DNA of 64,000 bases from Rotaria socialis (taxonomy: Eukaryota > Rotifera > Eurotatoria > Philodinida > Philodinidae): assembly GCA_905331475.1 (NCBI GenBank), contig CAJNYU010000501.1:224200-288199 (forward strand). Direction: 5' to 3'. Below, one piece after another: positions 1-11,185 of this stretch (the stretch's first letter is position 1; the number at the start of each line of letters is the position of its first letter). The translations under genes were made by a program, and so were the position numbers. The notes beneath the pieces were generated by a model. It had not been told where the DNA came from. It worked only from the letters and a program-made list of their open reading frames with translations, and ran no database searches.

Positions 1-1250
1 ATGAAATTTTTACATTTCCAGAAAAAAAAACAAAAAATGACTCCTACTGTGAATTCTTCTAAATGATATGTCTGCACGAGTATGTATTTCTCTCTCTCTC
101 TCTCTCTCTCTTTATATATATATACATGCATCTTACTCAAACAATAGGTGAACGAGAAAAATTCATCATGTTTTTCTTTACTAAAAAAAAATCTCTCGCC
201 TATTTGTATGAATGCAGGTGTAGCATGCTATGGACTCTACTGCTTCCTGTATATGATTGTTCATTCATTGTATAAAAATGATGAGTAGGATGCAGAAGGT
301 ATCGCATGTCTATAGAACGAACAAAATTGGCTAGACATTGACTACTCAAGTGTGAGAACAATGGTGTTCACGCTTATTCAATAATAGTACTATATGTTGT
401 TCACAATCTAATTGTTCATATGTGTGTATGTAGAGAAAGAACTAGGAAAAAGAAATGATGCATCAAAATTTTCCGATTATTAACATTTCTTTTTAGTTTT
501 TATATTAAACTACTTATGTATTGTCAAAAAAGACAATAATCATTCAAGTAGTCGCAATTTTGAAACATATTAGTTTCTTTTTTTGATCATATCGATTCGT
601 TTGTAGTCGTTGTCTCTACATTTCTTTGTTCCATTCAACTATTGTCAAGTGGCTCGTTGTCAACTGTAAATTTTATTTAATTTTTTTAATTTTTTGAACT
701 TGTGATCAAAACACACTTCGCCATTCTTCTTTTCATTTCTATGAATCAATAATCTATTTTTATTCGTCTCTTAAATTTCATCACACGACTAATGACACAA
801 TAAAATCAATTGTAAAATGTAAAGGTGTCGTTTTGATATTTCCTCATTTTGTGTTATACATATCAATAGACAAACATAGGATTATCATCATGTCGATCAA
901 ATAGAAATATCTATATGTAGATGCGAGAAAAAAACTAATTCTATTTCTTAAGATATGATCAAGTGTATAGTTACGAATATCAATTTATGTTACTGAAATC
1001 AAACTTTTCTTTAAATGAGATAACATAAGATTTTCGATTGTTAAGAAAAAAAAATCATATCAATCTGTTCGTTGTATAACACAACGGTCATTGGAATTGT
1101 TTTTAAATTTTATTTTAAACTAATTAAGAAAAAGACTTTTTTTTTCTGTTCTTCAATTAAGCAAACGTTCCATTTGTTTTTTTTCCATCGTATCTATCAA
1201 CACTTTTCTTCGTTCTTTTCTCTCTCTGCGCCTCTCCTCCCTTCCTCCCT

Positions 1251-1289
<39 letters not shown>

Positions 1290-1371
1290 ATTCAATCTAT
1301 CGCGATCGTCCGTTCGTGCGTTCTTCATTTTCAATTTTCATATCAATCAACACATTCATATTATCGATAGA
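1..1371. other. 5' noncoding region of the BH3-motif gene
   Basis: No supportable coding exon was found. It is AT-rich and contains a (CT)n tract near 91-110 and a CCCT/(CT)n/(CG)n tract at about 1235-1290. The second tract lies just upstream of the ATG at 1372 and probably falls in the promoter or 5' UTR of the next gene. The short open frames here are low-complexity translations of these tracts. Confidence 0.6.
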
Positions 1372-1879
1372 ATGGCAACAAAAACGACAATTACCTTATC
1401 ACCCATAAAACGTTGTCATGCTTCAACAATGTCAAGAAAACGACGTTTATCATCTTTACTAATTAATAATCGTAAACACCAACTGGATTTATCATTAACA
1501 ATACCCATAATTCATTCTCTACCGACGAAAATCACAGCTAGTTGTGAAAAACAAATGATGCCATCAATGAAATTACCTGATCTTGTCAATGATATTATGA
1601 TTGAGCAACAACAACAACGAGAAGTTATTGTTAATATTGCCACTATGTTAAGAAAAATTGGTGATCAAATCGATGAACAACTACAGGTAATGATCGGTTC
1701 GAAAAAAATTCAATTTATCTTCATCTAATATAAATATTTAGATTAATAATTTTCATTCATGGGAAACTTTGTTTTCTATTTAGATAAACAACACTTCATC
1801 ATCAATCGATCACAGATTTGGCCAACGAACCATTACACTTATTTATCGTTTATCTCGTATACTTCGTTGTTTCTTGTAA
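1372..1879 (+). CDS. Putative BH3-only (Bim-like) apoptosis regulator, 2 exons, 136 aa
   Basis: Exon 1 is 1372-1686 and exon 2 is 1784-1879, with a phase-0 GT-AG intron (CAG|gtaatg ... tatttag). The join gives 136 residues. Residues 88-102 read NIATMLRKIGDQIDE, which fits the BH3 pattern h1-x3-h2-x2-h3-G-D-x-h4 (I89, L93, I96, G97-D98, I100). The spacing and identities are close to mammalian Bim. The C-terminus (about 121-136) is a basic-hydrophobic segment that could insert into the outer mitochondrial membrane, as in Bim-type proteins. The rest is polar and probably disordered, and no BH1, BH2 or BH4 region is visible. Known role of the family: binding the groove of anti-apoptotic Bcl-2 proteins through the amphipathic BH3 helix. 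Function here is inferred from motif and tail alone. A possible AATAAA lies at 2056-2061. Confidence 0.65.
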
Positions 1880-2061
1880 TCTTTTTTTTTTCTTTCTTAA
1901 ACATTGTTTGTTGTTCATTGTGCCCCGGTCGCTGGTGCTATTTAGCCCTTGATGTACATTCAAGTTTTCTTCGATTATTTATTTTTCAATATATCTACAT
2001 AATACTATTTAAATGTATTGATCCATCTTATTTGTTTGATTTTATTTAATGATGAAATAAA

Positions 2062-4179
2062 AGTTGTTTTTAATGATGAAATCAACCGATCTACTGCCCG
2101 GATACGTTTACGCTTTTCTCAATAACAACTAAATTAAAGATTCTAAAATTATCGGGAGAAATAAAATTTTTGAATGCTGCCTTCTATGTAATAAAAGCAA
2201 CGCGAGGATTAAAAGATTCTCAATGAACTGTCAAAGTTCATTTTGTTTTCACTCAGTTTGTTCTTTTTTTTTGAGGTCACATTAAAATGCATCTTTAAAA
2301 AAATATGTGAGATAGACCAGAAACTTTATCAGAAAAAAAAATAAAAGTCACAATTAAACCCTAGTTATCTTTCAAAAAGTACAAAAAAATTGCAAATTAT
2401 GATTTATCACCTAGTTTTTTTTTATTTAAAATATTTTAATTTAATCACCATAAATACATAGATACATACTTGTCGTGATTGACTTATCACATTTTTTTTT
2501 CGATTGACAGGCGAACGTATTTATTTTTCTATCAAATGTGTCAAGTATGAAATCATTATTCATGCTGATTAGGTCACCGGATATGGTCAAGTAGTGATCA
2601 TCATCACCTTTTCGTTTGTCTTTCAATGCGATATTTGTCAACGAGACAATCATCCATGCAAATGTCATATAAATACATCGCTTCTCTTTGTCTTTTGTAA
2701 AATGAGACCCTTGAATTCCTTCGGATGAGACACACAACTATACTAGATCAAGAGATCATTGCCGGTGTTCTTTTTGATCAAGAATCGATAAGTGTCTTGT
2801 ATTCAAAGTCATATCGATTTCATTGCAGTCAATTGCACATATACTTCATTTATATTTTTCAATGGTAGCGGCGATGAATAGTTTCCTTGTTCTTTCTTTG
2901 ACATTTTTTCAGTCTGTTGATATGGTGGTGCATTGTTTTGATCTTTTCCTTTTTCATGTATACTAATCGAAGGAAATTGAAAGTGGCACGTGCGTTTCGA
3001 ATTTCAATCATTTGCTTCCTTTCTTTCTTTTTCTAGTAGAAATAATAAAAATAAATCTAAACATAAGAACAAAGGTTAATATATCCATAGGAACATTAGT
3101 ATTTACTATTTTCAACACAGATAGCAATAGGAAACTTATCTTTTCAGATTGTCTGATTAAAATCAAAAGGCCACAAAAAAAGCAGTGAATTGCTTTGTCT
3201 TGATTTTTTTATTCTGCTTTTTCGTGTGATCTATACATTCATTGTAGCAATAGCTTGATAAGTTATTTCATGACTTGAAATAGATATTTTCTTTATATTC
3301 TTATATCAACATGACACATCTATACATAATTAATAAAGTGTTACTCGGCCCATGATAGATGCCTTGCGGCGTTTAACCATACAGGTGTTCCATTTGTTTA
3401 TTCGTTAAATCATTAGAAAAACAAACTTGTATTGTCGTCAATCGATTTAAATCTTCTCGTATGCTATAGGAACAATGCGCACATATAAAACATGCGCATT
3501 AAAACTGATCGTCAGATTATATCATACATATATGATCAATTAAAGCCTAGCTTTCGTTCGATAGTTGAGTGTTAAATATCATGCTGAGACAGATAGGCGG
3601 AGAACTACTGTCTCCTTATGTCTATGTGATTCTTATGCACCTGTGTATTTATGGTAAATTCAACTATTATTTATATTTATTTGTTTACTCTTTTCGACAT
3701 CTACTCAATCTCAATTGAGACAATGAAGGCCGGATGTTGACAATAAAATCTAATCAAGTGGCTATAAGTGGAGGAGAAAGAGAAAATAAGCTGACTGACA
3801 AATGAATTATACACGTGGCTATGGCATGTTTGTTGATTATTCTATAGAAATTTTACTCAACAATGTTTACTTAATTGAAGCAAAATGAACAGATAACATG
3901 AGAATTAACTTTTCTTTCTTTTCTTTTCTTGACTTGACTTATGCATGTATACTTATAATAAGTAGTTCGCTACCCAATTTATATTGAACCAAAGAATATG
4001 CTTTGTTATTATCCAAATTGAAGACTAGTACATCGTCGGCAATTCGACACTAATTAATTTATTGCTAATATTTTGATATGCTTAGGTAGAACTCCTCGAG
4101 TTATCTTATAAAAATATTGCGCTTCAATATTTTCCCATAGAATTTTTATTAAAAGAATTTTGTCCACATTAATTCTTTT
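2062..4179. other. Intergenic, no gene seen
   Basis: AT-rich sequence with no open frame showing domain-like composition. A 98-codon minus frame at 2441-2737 has no recognisable features and no convincing splice partners. Nothing else could be supported. Confidence 0.5.
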
Positions 4180-4416
4180 CAAGGGGTAAACGGTGGACTT
4201 GAAGTAGAAAAGTACGCTAAAGTACTTCAAAGTAGACTACTTGAAGTAGCTCAAAGTACCACCCAAGTAGCCCAAAGTAGGAACAAGAAGCTTCAGGAAA
4301 ATTTGAAGTTGAAAAGTACGTCAAAGTAAGCTACTTCGAATAGCTGGAACTAACTTGAACTAGCTTAAAGTAGCTCAAAATAAGTTCAAGTCCAAAAGTT
4401 CGCCGTTTCCCCCTTG
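4180..4416. mobile_element. Small TIR element (hAT-like MITE) with AAGTAG-type internal repeats
   Basis: 237 bp. The left end CAAGGGGTAAACGGTGGACTT and the inverted right end (ending CCGTTTCCCCCTTG at 4416) match over about 21 bp with 3 differences. The flanks are attctttt (4172-4179) and actctttt (4417-4424), a 7/8 match that fits an 8-bp hAT-type target duplication. The interior is many degenerate copies of a motif of about 10 bp (caaagtag/cttgaagtag). No coding capacity. Assignment to hAT rests on TIR style and duplication length only. Confidence 0.7.
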
Positions 4417-4428
4417 ACTCTTTTTTTC

Positions 4429-4565
4429 CAAGGGGGAAACATCGTACTTTTACTCTTCAAAGTACGAAAGTACCTCAAAGTATCTCGAAGTACCTTAAAG
4501 TCCTGCAAAGTACCTCGAAGTACTTCAAAGTAGTTAAAGTACAAAAGTACGATGTTTCCCCCTTG
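4429..4565. mobile_element. Second small TIR element with AAAGTACCTC internal repeats
   Basis: 137 bp, 12 bp downstream of the previous element. The terminal repeats start CAAGGGGGAAAC and match their inverse exactly for about 23 bp (4429-4451 against 4543-4565). They share the first 12 bp with the neighbour, so both probably answer to the same transposase. The interior is a degenerate array of aaagtacctc-like units. The flanking 8 bp match only 5/8, so the target duplication is unclear. Confidence 0.65.
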
Positions 4566-4689
4566 CTGTTTCCAGAAATGAACTCAACATGATATTATTC
4601 TTTCGAATGTTACTGATACTGTTAGTTTTTGTTGTTCAGATGATTTCAAAGGAAGTTTGGATGCTTGATGAATCCGCAAGCTGAAATAG

Positions 4690-5130
4690 CATCATAATTA
4701 TCTCTAAGAATTATAGTTTTTACAGCAACATATAGTATGATTTTAACTGAGATTTTATCTCAAGTGATAAGGATTATAATATCTATATCAACTGATGTTG
4801 CGTTATAGAGATTTACTCTCTATTTTCTTTTTTTTTATTTATTTATATTTTTTTGGTTTTATTATCTCTTTTTAGATATTAAATTGGTTGGTATTCCTTT
4901 ATTTTTAGAATCGACGTTTTGAAGAATATATCTTCATTTTCAAGATTTTAATCTTTTGGAACGATTAGTTCTGAAATTGTATCGTTAGGTTGTTACTTAT
5001 ATACTATGTTTAAGAGAGAGATTAACGACTGTTCTGTTATTGTTCTGTAGAGCGAATAGGATTGTGAATCCTGTTACCTCCATGAACTATCTATCGAGAT
5101 AAATTAAAGCTTTTATTTATCTCGATGTCC
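4690..5130 (-). repeat. Penelope-like element LTR, copy 1
   Basis: About 440 bp repeated in direct orientation near 8853-9245 and inverted at about 9250-9750. Shared landmarks are gattttatctcaagtgataa, the segment around ttaaattggttggtattcc, and tatcgagataaat near the end. It lies directly downstream (in element orientation) of the PLE coding region, as expected for a PLE terminal repeat. The exact ends are uncertain by some tens of bases. Confidence 0.65.
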
Positions 5131-5256
5131 CCGCAGTGTGGTTGTTGTTATTGTCACTGATTGATTTGATCTTTACTGTAGTTATTTTTGTTGGAATTTC
5201 ATAAGAGTTGATTGAGTTACGTTTGTTTTTTCTTCGATTGTATTGATGTTGATTTA

Positions 5257-7330
5257 CTAGTTCATTACATTGGGATCGATACTATATCTGTTTATGGGTT
5301 TGATTGTACGCATGGGTCTTGTATTTTGTTGTTGAGGATTATTGTGTGTTTGTGTTATTGCTTCATTGTTATTAGTTGTATCAGGAGGTTGACCATGTTC
5401 GATTAGTCGTTGTTGTACTTGTCGTATTGTTATTCCAATATACTCTGATGAGCAGTCTTGGCAGGTAATTTCATATACTATTCCGGATCGGAGTGAAGTT
5501 GGTATTTTGTCTTTAGTTGTGAAGAATGTGGAAATTGTTGGTGGAGGACATTGAGTTAGTTGTACTTGTAATTGTGGTTGAAATGAAGCAGCTATTTTGA
5601 TCAATTTTTACCTAATTTTTCAGTTGATTTTTCATAATATGGTATGTCAGTGCATATATGATCTTTCTGTTTTTCATCAGTTTTGTTTGTAGATCGCGGT
5701 TTGTCGCTGTTTTGTTCCTGATTGTAATATCGATCAAGTGTACGACGTATTTGTGCTTCTATGAATCCTATAGGATAACCATTATCTGTTGCTATTTTTC
5801 GAATATTATCAAACTCTTCCATCATGACTTTGAAATTGGAATATATTTTTATTGCTCTGTATATCATTGAACTCAATGTACTTACTTTATAATTTTTGGG
5901 TACATACGAGGATCATTGAAGTATTAGGCCTGTGAATGTTTCTTTGCGGTAGATGTTTGGGACAAATGATTTTTTTTTGAGATTCCAGTCGTTTGATTTT
6001 AATATCGAGGAAGGAGATTGTTTGTTCTTTTTCTTCTTCACAAGTGAATTGAATTTGGTTATCATAGCTGTTGAGTATATCTATTTTGTGTGTGTCTTTG
6101 TAAACGAGTGTAAATGTGTCATCTACAAATCGTTTGTAGTGTGCTACTCCTTTTTCTTTTATACGTTTAAGAAATTTAGCTTCTAGGTAGTTAACATATA
6201 TGTCAGCAAATACAGGCCCCAGTGGGCTTCCCATTGCAACTCTATTGCATTGACGATAGATTTTGCCGTTGAAAATAAAATGATTTTCCTTAGTGACCAT
6301 ATCCAATAACGTCTGCATTTCCTTTCTTTGTATGCATTTCTTGCGCCAATTGTGTTTGGGTTCTTTACTGACGATGCATGTGTGTTTATTTTCATATAGT
6401 TTGTTCAATATTATTTCAATTAATCTATCTATAGGTACTTTGGTGAATAATGATGTAATATCGAATGATAACATTTTATAATTGCTGGTATCAATATCTA
6501 GTTTGTGGAGCCAGTCAACAAATGTAAAAGCAGCCTTGGTGATGTTGGGATTTTCTCTAAGCTTGTTTAATTTTTGCTCTAATAATTTGGCTAAATGAAA
6601 ATTAAAAGTTCTAGATGAAGATAATATGGGTCGTATTGGTAGAATGCCATTTGGATCAGGTTGCTTATGGATTTTTGGTAGCCCATAGATTTGAGCTGGT
6701 TGATATCCAGTTGAACGAGCATATTTATATTCTTGTAGTGTGATAAATTCAGAATTCTTTAGTTCTAATCATTTAGCATTAAGTCTGTTTTCCTGCTTGA
6801 TTGTTGGATTTTCTTCAATTTCTTTGAATGTTGTCGTGTCTGATACGATAGTAGTTAATTTATTGATGTAATCTTGTTTGTTTAAAATTACTATTCCTCT
6901 TCCTTTGTCAGGTCGTATAATTACTATATTGTGGTTTTGAGATAGATTTTTTAATACTTGCTTAATTTTATTTGTATTCTGTTGTTAGATATTTTTAAGC
7001 TCTTTATTGCTGCTCTACAAAAATTATTACATGTGGTTCTGATTTCATTTGCACAGGCAAGTTGATTCGGAGTGAGATAGTATGTTGTTTTTTTCATTTT
7101 CATCACGTTCTTCACAATCTCGTTTATCTGTTGCATGACCTAAAAGATTAACAAAATAAGTTTCTATATTACTGATGAGTGTCCGATCATCAAATTCTGT
7201 TGGAGGATGTATGAAATCAAGTCCATTTTCTAATGTTGATGTTTCTTCTGGTGTTAGTTGATAATTGGATAGATTTGTGATAATTTTTTTCTTTAACTTA
7301 CTCGATTTGTGAGTAGCTGCCTAATTCGAC
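5257..7330 (-). pseudogene. Decayed Penelope-like retroelement (RT + GIY-YIG endonuclease)
   Basis: Read on the minus strand, fragments in several frames make up one PLE polyprotein. There is an N-terminal part near 7100-7280, then an RT core at about 5887-6950 with the segments NHNIVIIRPDKGRG, MLSFDITSLFTKVP, AMGSPLGPVFADIYVNYLE and RFVDDTFT (the catalytic DD). A C-terminal GIY-YIG nuclease follows at 5257-5604 (GIVYEITCQDC...YIGIT). The copy is dead: there is a frameshift near 7120, another near 6960, an in-frame TGA near 6765, and breaks near 5887 and 5604. PLE proteins copy element RNA into DNA and cut the target with the GIY-YIG domain. The presence of that domain separates this copy from endonuclease-deficient Athena elements. 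Terminal repeats flank it. Confidence 0.85.
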
Positions 7331-7978
7331 TTCTAATATAAATGGAAAAAAAACACTTTCATGTTTTCACCCAATGGTGAGGAAAAGATTTAGTTTTAAT
7401 AAATTACACAATTTATAAATTGACATTCACTCCCAAGTATAGGTTAGGAATAGATTTAGATTTCCTGGTTATAAACTGCAAAATTTATTGAGATTGTAGT
7501 AAGTGATGCTTGTTGGATAGTTTTAATTTTCGTGTAGATTTGAGACATATGAATATAAATTTGTTTAGTGCAATTAAAATTTTTTCGGATGAAAGACTTG
7601 GATTTGTTTTTGTATCGGGTTTAAATATTGCTGCTGCAGTGGTGGATCCAGAAAATATGTTAGGGGGTGGCGTTCCTGGCCAAAAAACGGTTTTTCAAGT
7701 CTATTTGAGACAGAACAACTAATTTATGTTTCATTTCTGCTGGGGAAAACCGAAAAAATTTCTCAAGGGGAGTGGCGATCACCAGGTAGCCTAACTGGTA
7801 GATCCGCCACTATGCTGCTGAAGAATGTGCTATATCTGTATCAACAATTCAAAGAAAATCAGACCTGCTTATTGTTTTTGAATTTTAGTGATGTGAAGTG
7901 TTTTAGTATATGGAGTAATACGACTCTTTTTTCGATGTTGTACGCGGATAGGCATTACTTTTCGTATGGTTGTGTATT

Positions 7979-8275
7979 CCCAGGTCGAACAGTCCGACCT
8001 GGAAACGGCCGGTTCCTGGTCGTTCCGTTGATTTTGTGGAAGCAGTATTCCGGTTGGAAAATTTTCGGATTTTTTCCGGCGATTTCTGATCAATTCCTGC
8101 CGGAAATCACCGGAACTTGGCAGGAATTCGCCGGAAAAGTCCGGCCATGTTTTTGACCGGAATACTGCTTCCATGTTACAGTGATTTCCCGTGCTTTCCT
8201 GCAGGATATGGTGACTTTCCCGCATATTTCCTGGAGTATCCTACGGGATCCGGTGACCGGAATGTTCGACTTGGG
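7979..8275. mobile_element. 297-bp foldback/MITE-like element, copy 1
   Basis: Ends are CCCAGGTCGAACA and its near-inverse TGTTCGACTTGGG. Nested inverted repeats lie inside (ggaagcagtattccgg against ccggaatactgcttcc), along with many CCGG/TTCCGG motifs. It is much more GC-rich than its surroundings. A second copy of identical length lies inverted at 39236-39532. It sits inside the PLE complex, upstream of the PLE coding part. No target duplication could be recognised. The frames that cross it are not real genes. Confidence 0.7.
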
Positions 8276-8432
8276 TTGGATTGTTTTCTTTGACTCGTTT
8301 CTTAGTCGACAGTGAACCTAAATGTATTTTGACTATTCTACACTTCATTCTGTATACTTTCGATTGTTCGAATTAAAAGTTTGAGGCCATTTTATGACTT
8401 GCATGTATGATTTCGTTTTATTTTGTCGTTGT

Positions 8433-8448
8433 TGGGTGTGGGTGTGGG
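8433..8448 (+). repeat. Short interstitial TGTGGG telomere-like repeat
   Basis: TGGGTGTGGGTGTGGG is about 2.7 units of TGTGGG, the repeat I recall as the bdelloid telomeric unit. It lies just before the hAT-like element at 8450. It is too short to prove a telomeric origin. Confidence 0.4.
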
Positions 8449-8449
8449 T

Positions 8450-8551
8450 CAGAGCTGGGCAAGTCAAGTCAAAAATGCCCCAAGTCAAGTCAAGTCTGAC
8501 TTGACTTGACTTGACTTGTGACTTGGAAAATCTCTGACTTGTCCAACTCTG
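8450..8551. mobile_element. hAT-like MITE with CAAGTCAAGTC repeats, 102 bp
   Basis: The left end CAGAGCTGGGCAAGTCA pairs with an inverted right end reading CAGAGTTGGACAAGTCA, with 2 mismatches in 17. The flanks gtgtgggt (8442-8449) and atgtgcgt (8552-8559) match 6/8, consistent with an old 8-bp hAT target duplication. The interior is a palindromic array of AAGTC/GACTT units. Confidence 0.65.
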
Positions 8552-8852
8552 ATGTGCGTGTATGTAGACCGTTGTCCGCCTACCCCGGCGCCCACACTTG
8601 CTATGTTGTGTTTGTGTGTGTGTGTAGACCCGCGTATATCCGAGTTTCATCACACCCACATCGACACGCTCCGACCAAACCTTATAAAAAGGAAATCTAA
8701 ATCTATTCCTAGATTATAAATGGGCTGCGAATTTGACGGTGTTTTCCTTTGGTCTGGGATAGTTTTTAAATGGTCGCGATTTTTTTTCGTTTATTTTCGA
8801 ATTGTGAATAATTATTAGATGTCGATTTATATTCGAAGCCGAACTAGGAATC

Positions 8853-9245
8853 TCATGCATATAGTATGATTTCAACAGAGATTTTATCTCAAGTGATAAG
8901 GATTATAATATCTATATCAGCTGATGTTGCGTTATAGAGATTTACTTTATTTTTTTTTATTTATTTACATATATACATGTATATATATCTCTTTTTTTCT
9001 TCTTATCTCTTTTTAGATATTAAATTGGTTGGTATTCCTTTATTTTTAGAATCGACGTTTTGAAGAATATATCTTCATTTTCAAGATTTTAATCTTTTGA
9101 AACGATTAGTTCTGAAATTGTATCGTTAGGTTGTTACTTATATACTATGTTTAAGAGAGAGATTAACGGTTGTTCTGTTATTGTTCTGTAGTGCGAATAG
9201 GATTTTGAATCCTATTACCACCATGAACTATCGATCGAGATAAAT
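8853..9245 (-). repeat. Penelope-like element LTR, copy 2 (direct)
   Basis: Repeats the 4690-5130 sequence in the same orientation, with extra AT-rich spacing near 8950-9000. It ends at the hairpin junction with the inverted copy 3. Together with copy 1 it brackets the PLE coding region. Confidence 0.6.
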
Positions 9246-9249
9246 CTTT

Positions 9250-9755
9250 TATTTATCTCGATCGATAGTTCATGGAGGTAATAGGATTCACAATCTTATT
9301 CGGTCTACAGAGCAATAATCGGGACAAATTAAAGCTTTTATTTTTCTCGATAGATAATTCATGGAGGTAATAGGATTCACAATCCTATTCGCTCTACAGA
9401 ACAATAACAGAATAACGGTTAGTCTCTCTCTCTTAAACATAGTATATAAGTAGCAGCCTAACGATACAATTTCCGAACTAATCATGCCAAAAAATTTAAA
9501 TCTTGAAAATGACGATGTATTCTTTGAAACGTCGATTCTAAAAATAAAGGAATACCAACCAACTTAATATCTAAAAAGAGATAATAAAACAAAAAAAACA
9601 TTAATAAATAAAAAATAAAAAATAAAGTAAATCTCTATAACGCCACATTGGTTGATATAGATATTATAATCCTTATCACTTGAGATAAAATCTCAGTTAA
9701 AATCATGCTATATGCTGTTGTAAAAACTATAATTCTTATTTCTAAATTATTGCCA
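9250..9755 (+). repeat. Penelope-like element LTR, copy 3 (inverted)
   Basis: Reverse complement of the LTR. It carries caatcctattcgctctacag, then the complement of ttaaattggttggtattcc, then ccttatcacttgagataaaa, and ends near 9750. A partial duplication of its first part (9265-9310 against 9360-9405) is visible. It joins copy 2 head to head, so 9215-9290 can fold into a long hairpin centred near 9247. Confidence 0.6.
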
Positions 9756-9840
9756 ATATACACAAACAATTATTATTATCTCTGGTCTGACTACAACTGA
9801 AATGGGCTGCAGGAATTTCTAATGAAATTGTCTTTAAGAA

Positions 9841-10828
9841 CACTAGTCGACGATCTTGACTTCGATCTATCCAGATTCTTGTTTTTCTTGAATATCAGAC
9901 AAGATTCTTGTCTGAAAAAGCAGATCTTAACTTTCTGGCAAGATTCGTGTAGATACAATCTTGCCTGGCGAGACATTTCTTTCCTCGCCAGGCAAGATTC
10001 TTGTGTTCTTGCAATTGTTGCATAATTCTTGTTTCTTGCTTTTCTGGCATGATTCTTGTTTCTTGTTTCTTGCCATTTTGGCAAGATTCTTGTTTTCTTA
10101 CAATTCTTGCCATTTTTGACAAAGATCTTGCATTACAAATGAATTTCATTTAGGCATCCATACGGTTGCCTCCTTTCGGTCCTATTTTATTATAATTTCA
10201 AATTAAAAACAATACAAAAAAATTACATTACACATGCACGGAAATATACAATATGTTCAGAACGCGTACAAAAAAATTTAAAAAAAAACGAAAAAAAGTT
10301 GAATGAAACTGTGTATTTAAAAAATACGTCTGTTATAATTCGTCCGCGTCATCTAAAAAAAATATAATTTTGAAACTTCTGTATATTCATAAGTATATAT
10401 ACATAATAACATCACGTGATATTTTTCTTTAAGATATAATAAGAATCGTTGAAAGGAAAGGAAAAAAGTTTCTTGTCTGAATTCCAAGAAATTTGAAATA
10501 TCTTGTAATTCATTCAAGATTCAGACTTTTCTGATGAATCAGATAACATTCATCTCATCTTGAATTTCAGGCAAGATTCTTTGCGACAGGAAAGAAAGAA
10601 GATTCTTGTCTGAATTTCAAAAAGTCTTGAATATCTTGCCATTCTTGCTTGATTCTTATGTATCTGAGCAATCAGACAAGAACGTGTTTTTCTTGAGTAA
10701 AAGGCAAGAATCTTGCTTCTTTTCTGTCCGAAGAATCTTGCTTGAACATTATGATTACAAAGAATCTTGACTGGTATTGAAGAAAAACAAGAATCTGGAC
10801 AGATCGAAGTCAAGATCGTCGACTAGTG
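9841..10828. mobile_element. 988-bp TIR element with AAGATTCTTG arrays (CACTA-like ends)
   Basis: The ends begin CACTAGTCGACGATCTTGAC, and the inverted repeat runs about 62 bp (9841-9902 against 10767-10828) with few mismatches. Both subterminal regions (to about 10130 on the left, from about 10440 on the right) are packed with degenerate caagattcttg motifs. The middle (10140-10440) is plain AT-rich sequence. CACTA ends with subterminal repeats recall the CACTA/EnSpm superfamily. The flanking trinucleotides are gaa and aaa, so a 3-bp duplication is only 2/3. No transposase frame, so it is non-autonomous. Confidence 0.65.
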
Positions 10829-11185
10829 AAACATCAGATCTATACGCACCATGATTTTGATAATTTTTTTCTCTTCACTTAATTATAACTTCCCATTTAT
10901 ATGGTTGGATGAAAATTATTACATCCTATCTATTTTTGTCTTGTTTCAAGCGTCAATACACTCAAATGATCTCTGAAGAAGTGTGAGAATGTTCAGTAAG
11001 TTGAAAGAAAATAGTGAAGCCACACATTTAGAGAATGAAATAGAGTTCTTGAATGTCAATGGTTTTTATTTATTTAAAAGACAGAATGAATAAAATAAAA
11101 ATAAGCAACTTTTTAATGTCAGCTTTATATGCACAAACGAGACAACACGATTGCTAATACAGAAATCGTTACACTAAAAGTTTGT
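10829..11185. other. Intergenic between TIR element and GPCR gene
   Basis: AT-rich, probably the 3' flank of the minus-strand GPCR gene. No motif beyond A/T runs was recognised. Confidence 0.5.

Noticed and set aside
63-275. 70-codon plus frame
   Set aside because: It is the translation of a (CT)n/(TA)n tract, with no splice context.
1072-1371. N-terminal extension of the BH3 gene frame
   Set aside because: It translates poly-pyrimidine and CT-repeat sequence (runs of F and LS). The ATG at 1372 starts the balanced coding composition.
4780-4830. Hammerhead ribozyme core in the PLE LTR (ctgatg)
   Set aside because: The base after CTGATG is not A, and no matching GAAA and helix arrangement was found by eye.
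7812-8225. Overlapping plus and minus frames of about 115 codons
   Set aside because: They run through the palindromic 297-bp element; the similar frames at 39221-39585 are its second copy.
9791-10813. Frames rich in QESC/RQDS repeats
   Set aside because: Translations of the AAGATTCTTG arrays in the TIR element.
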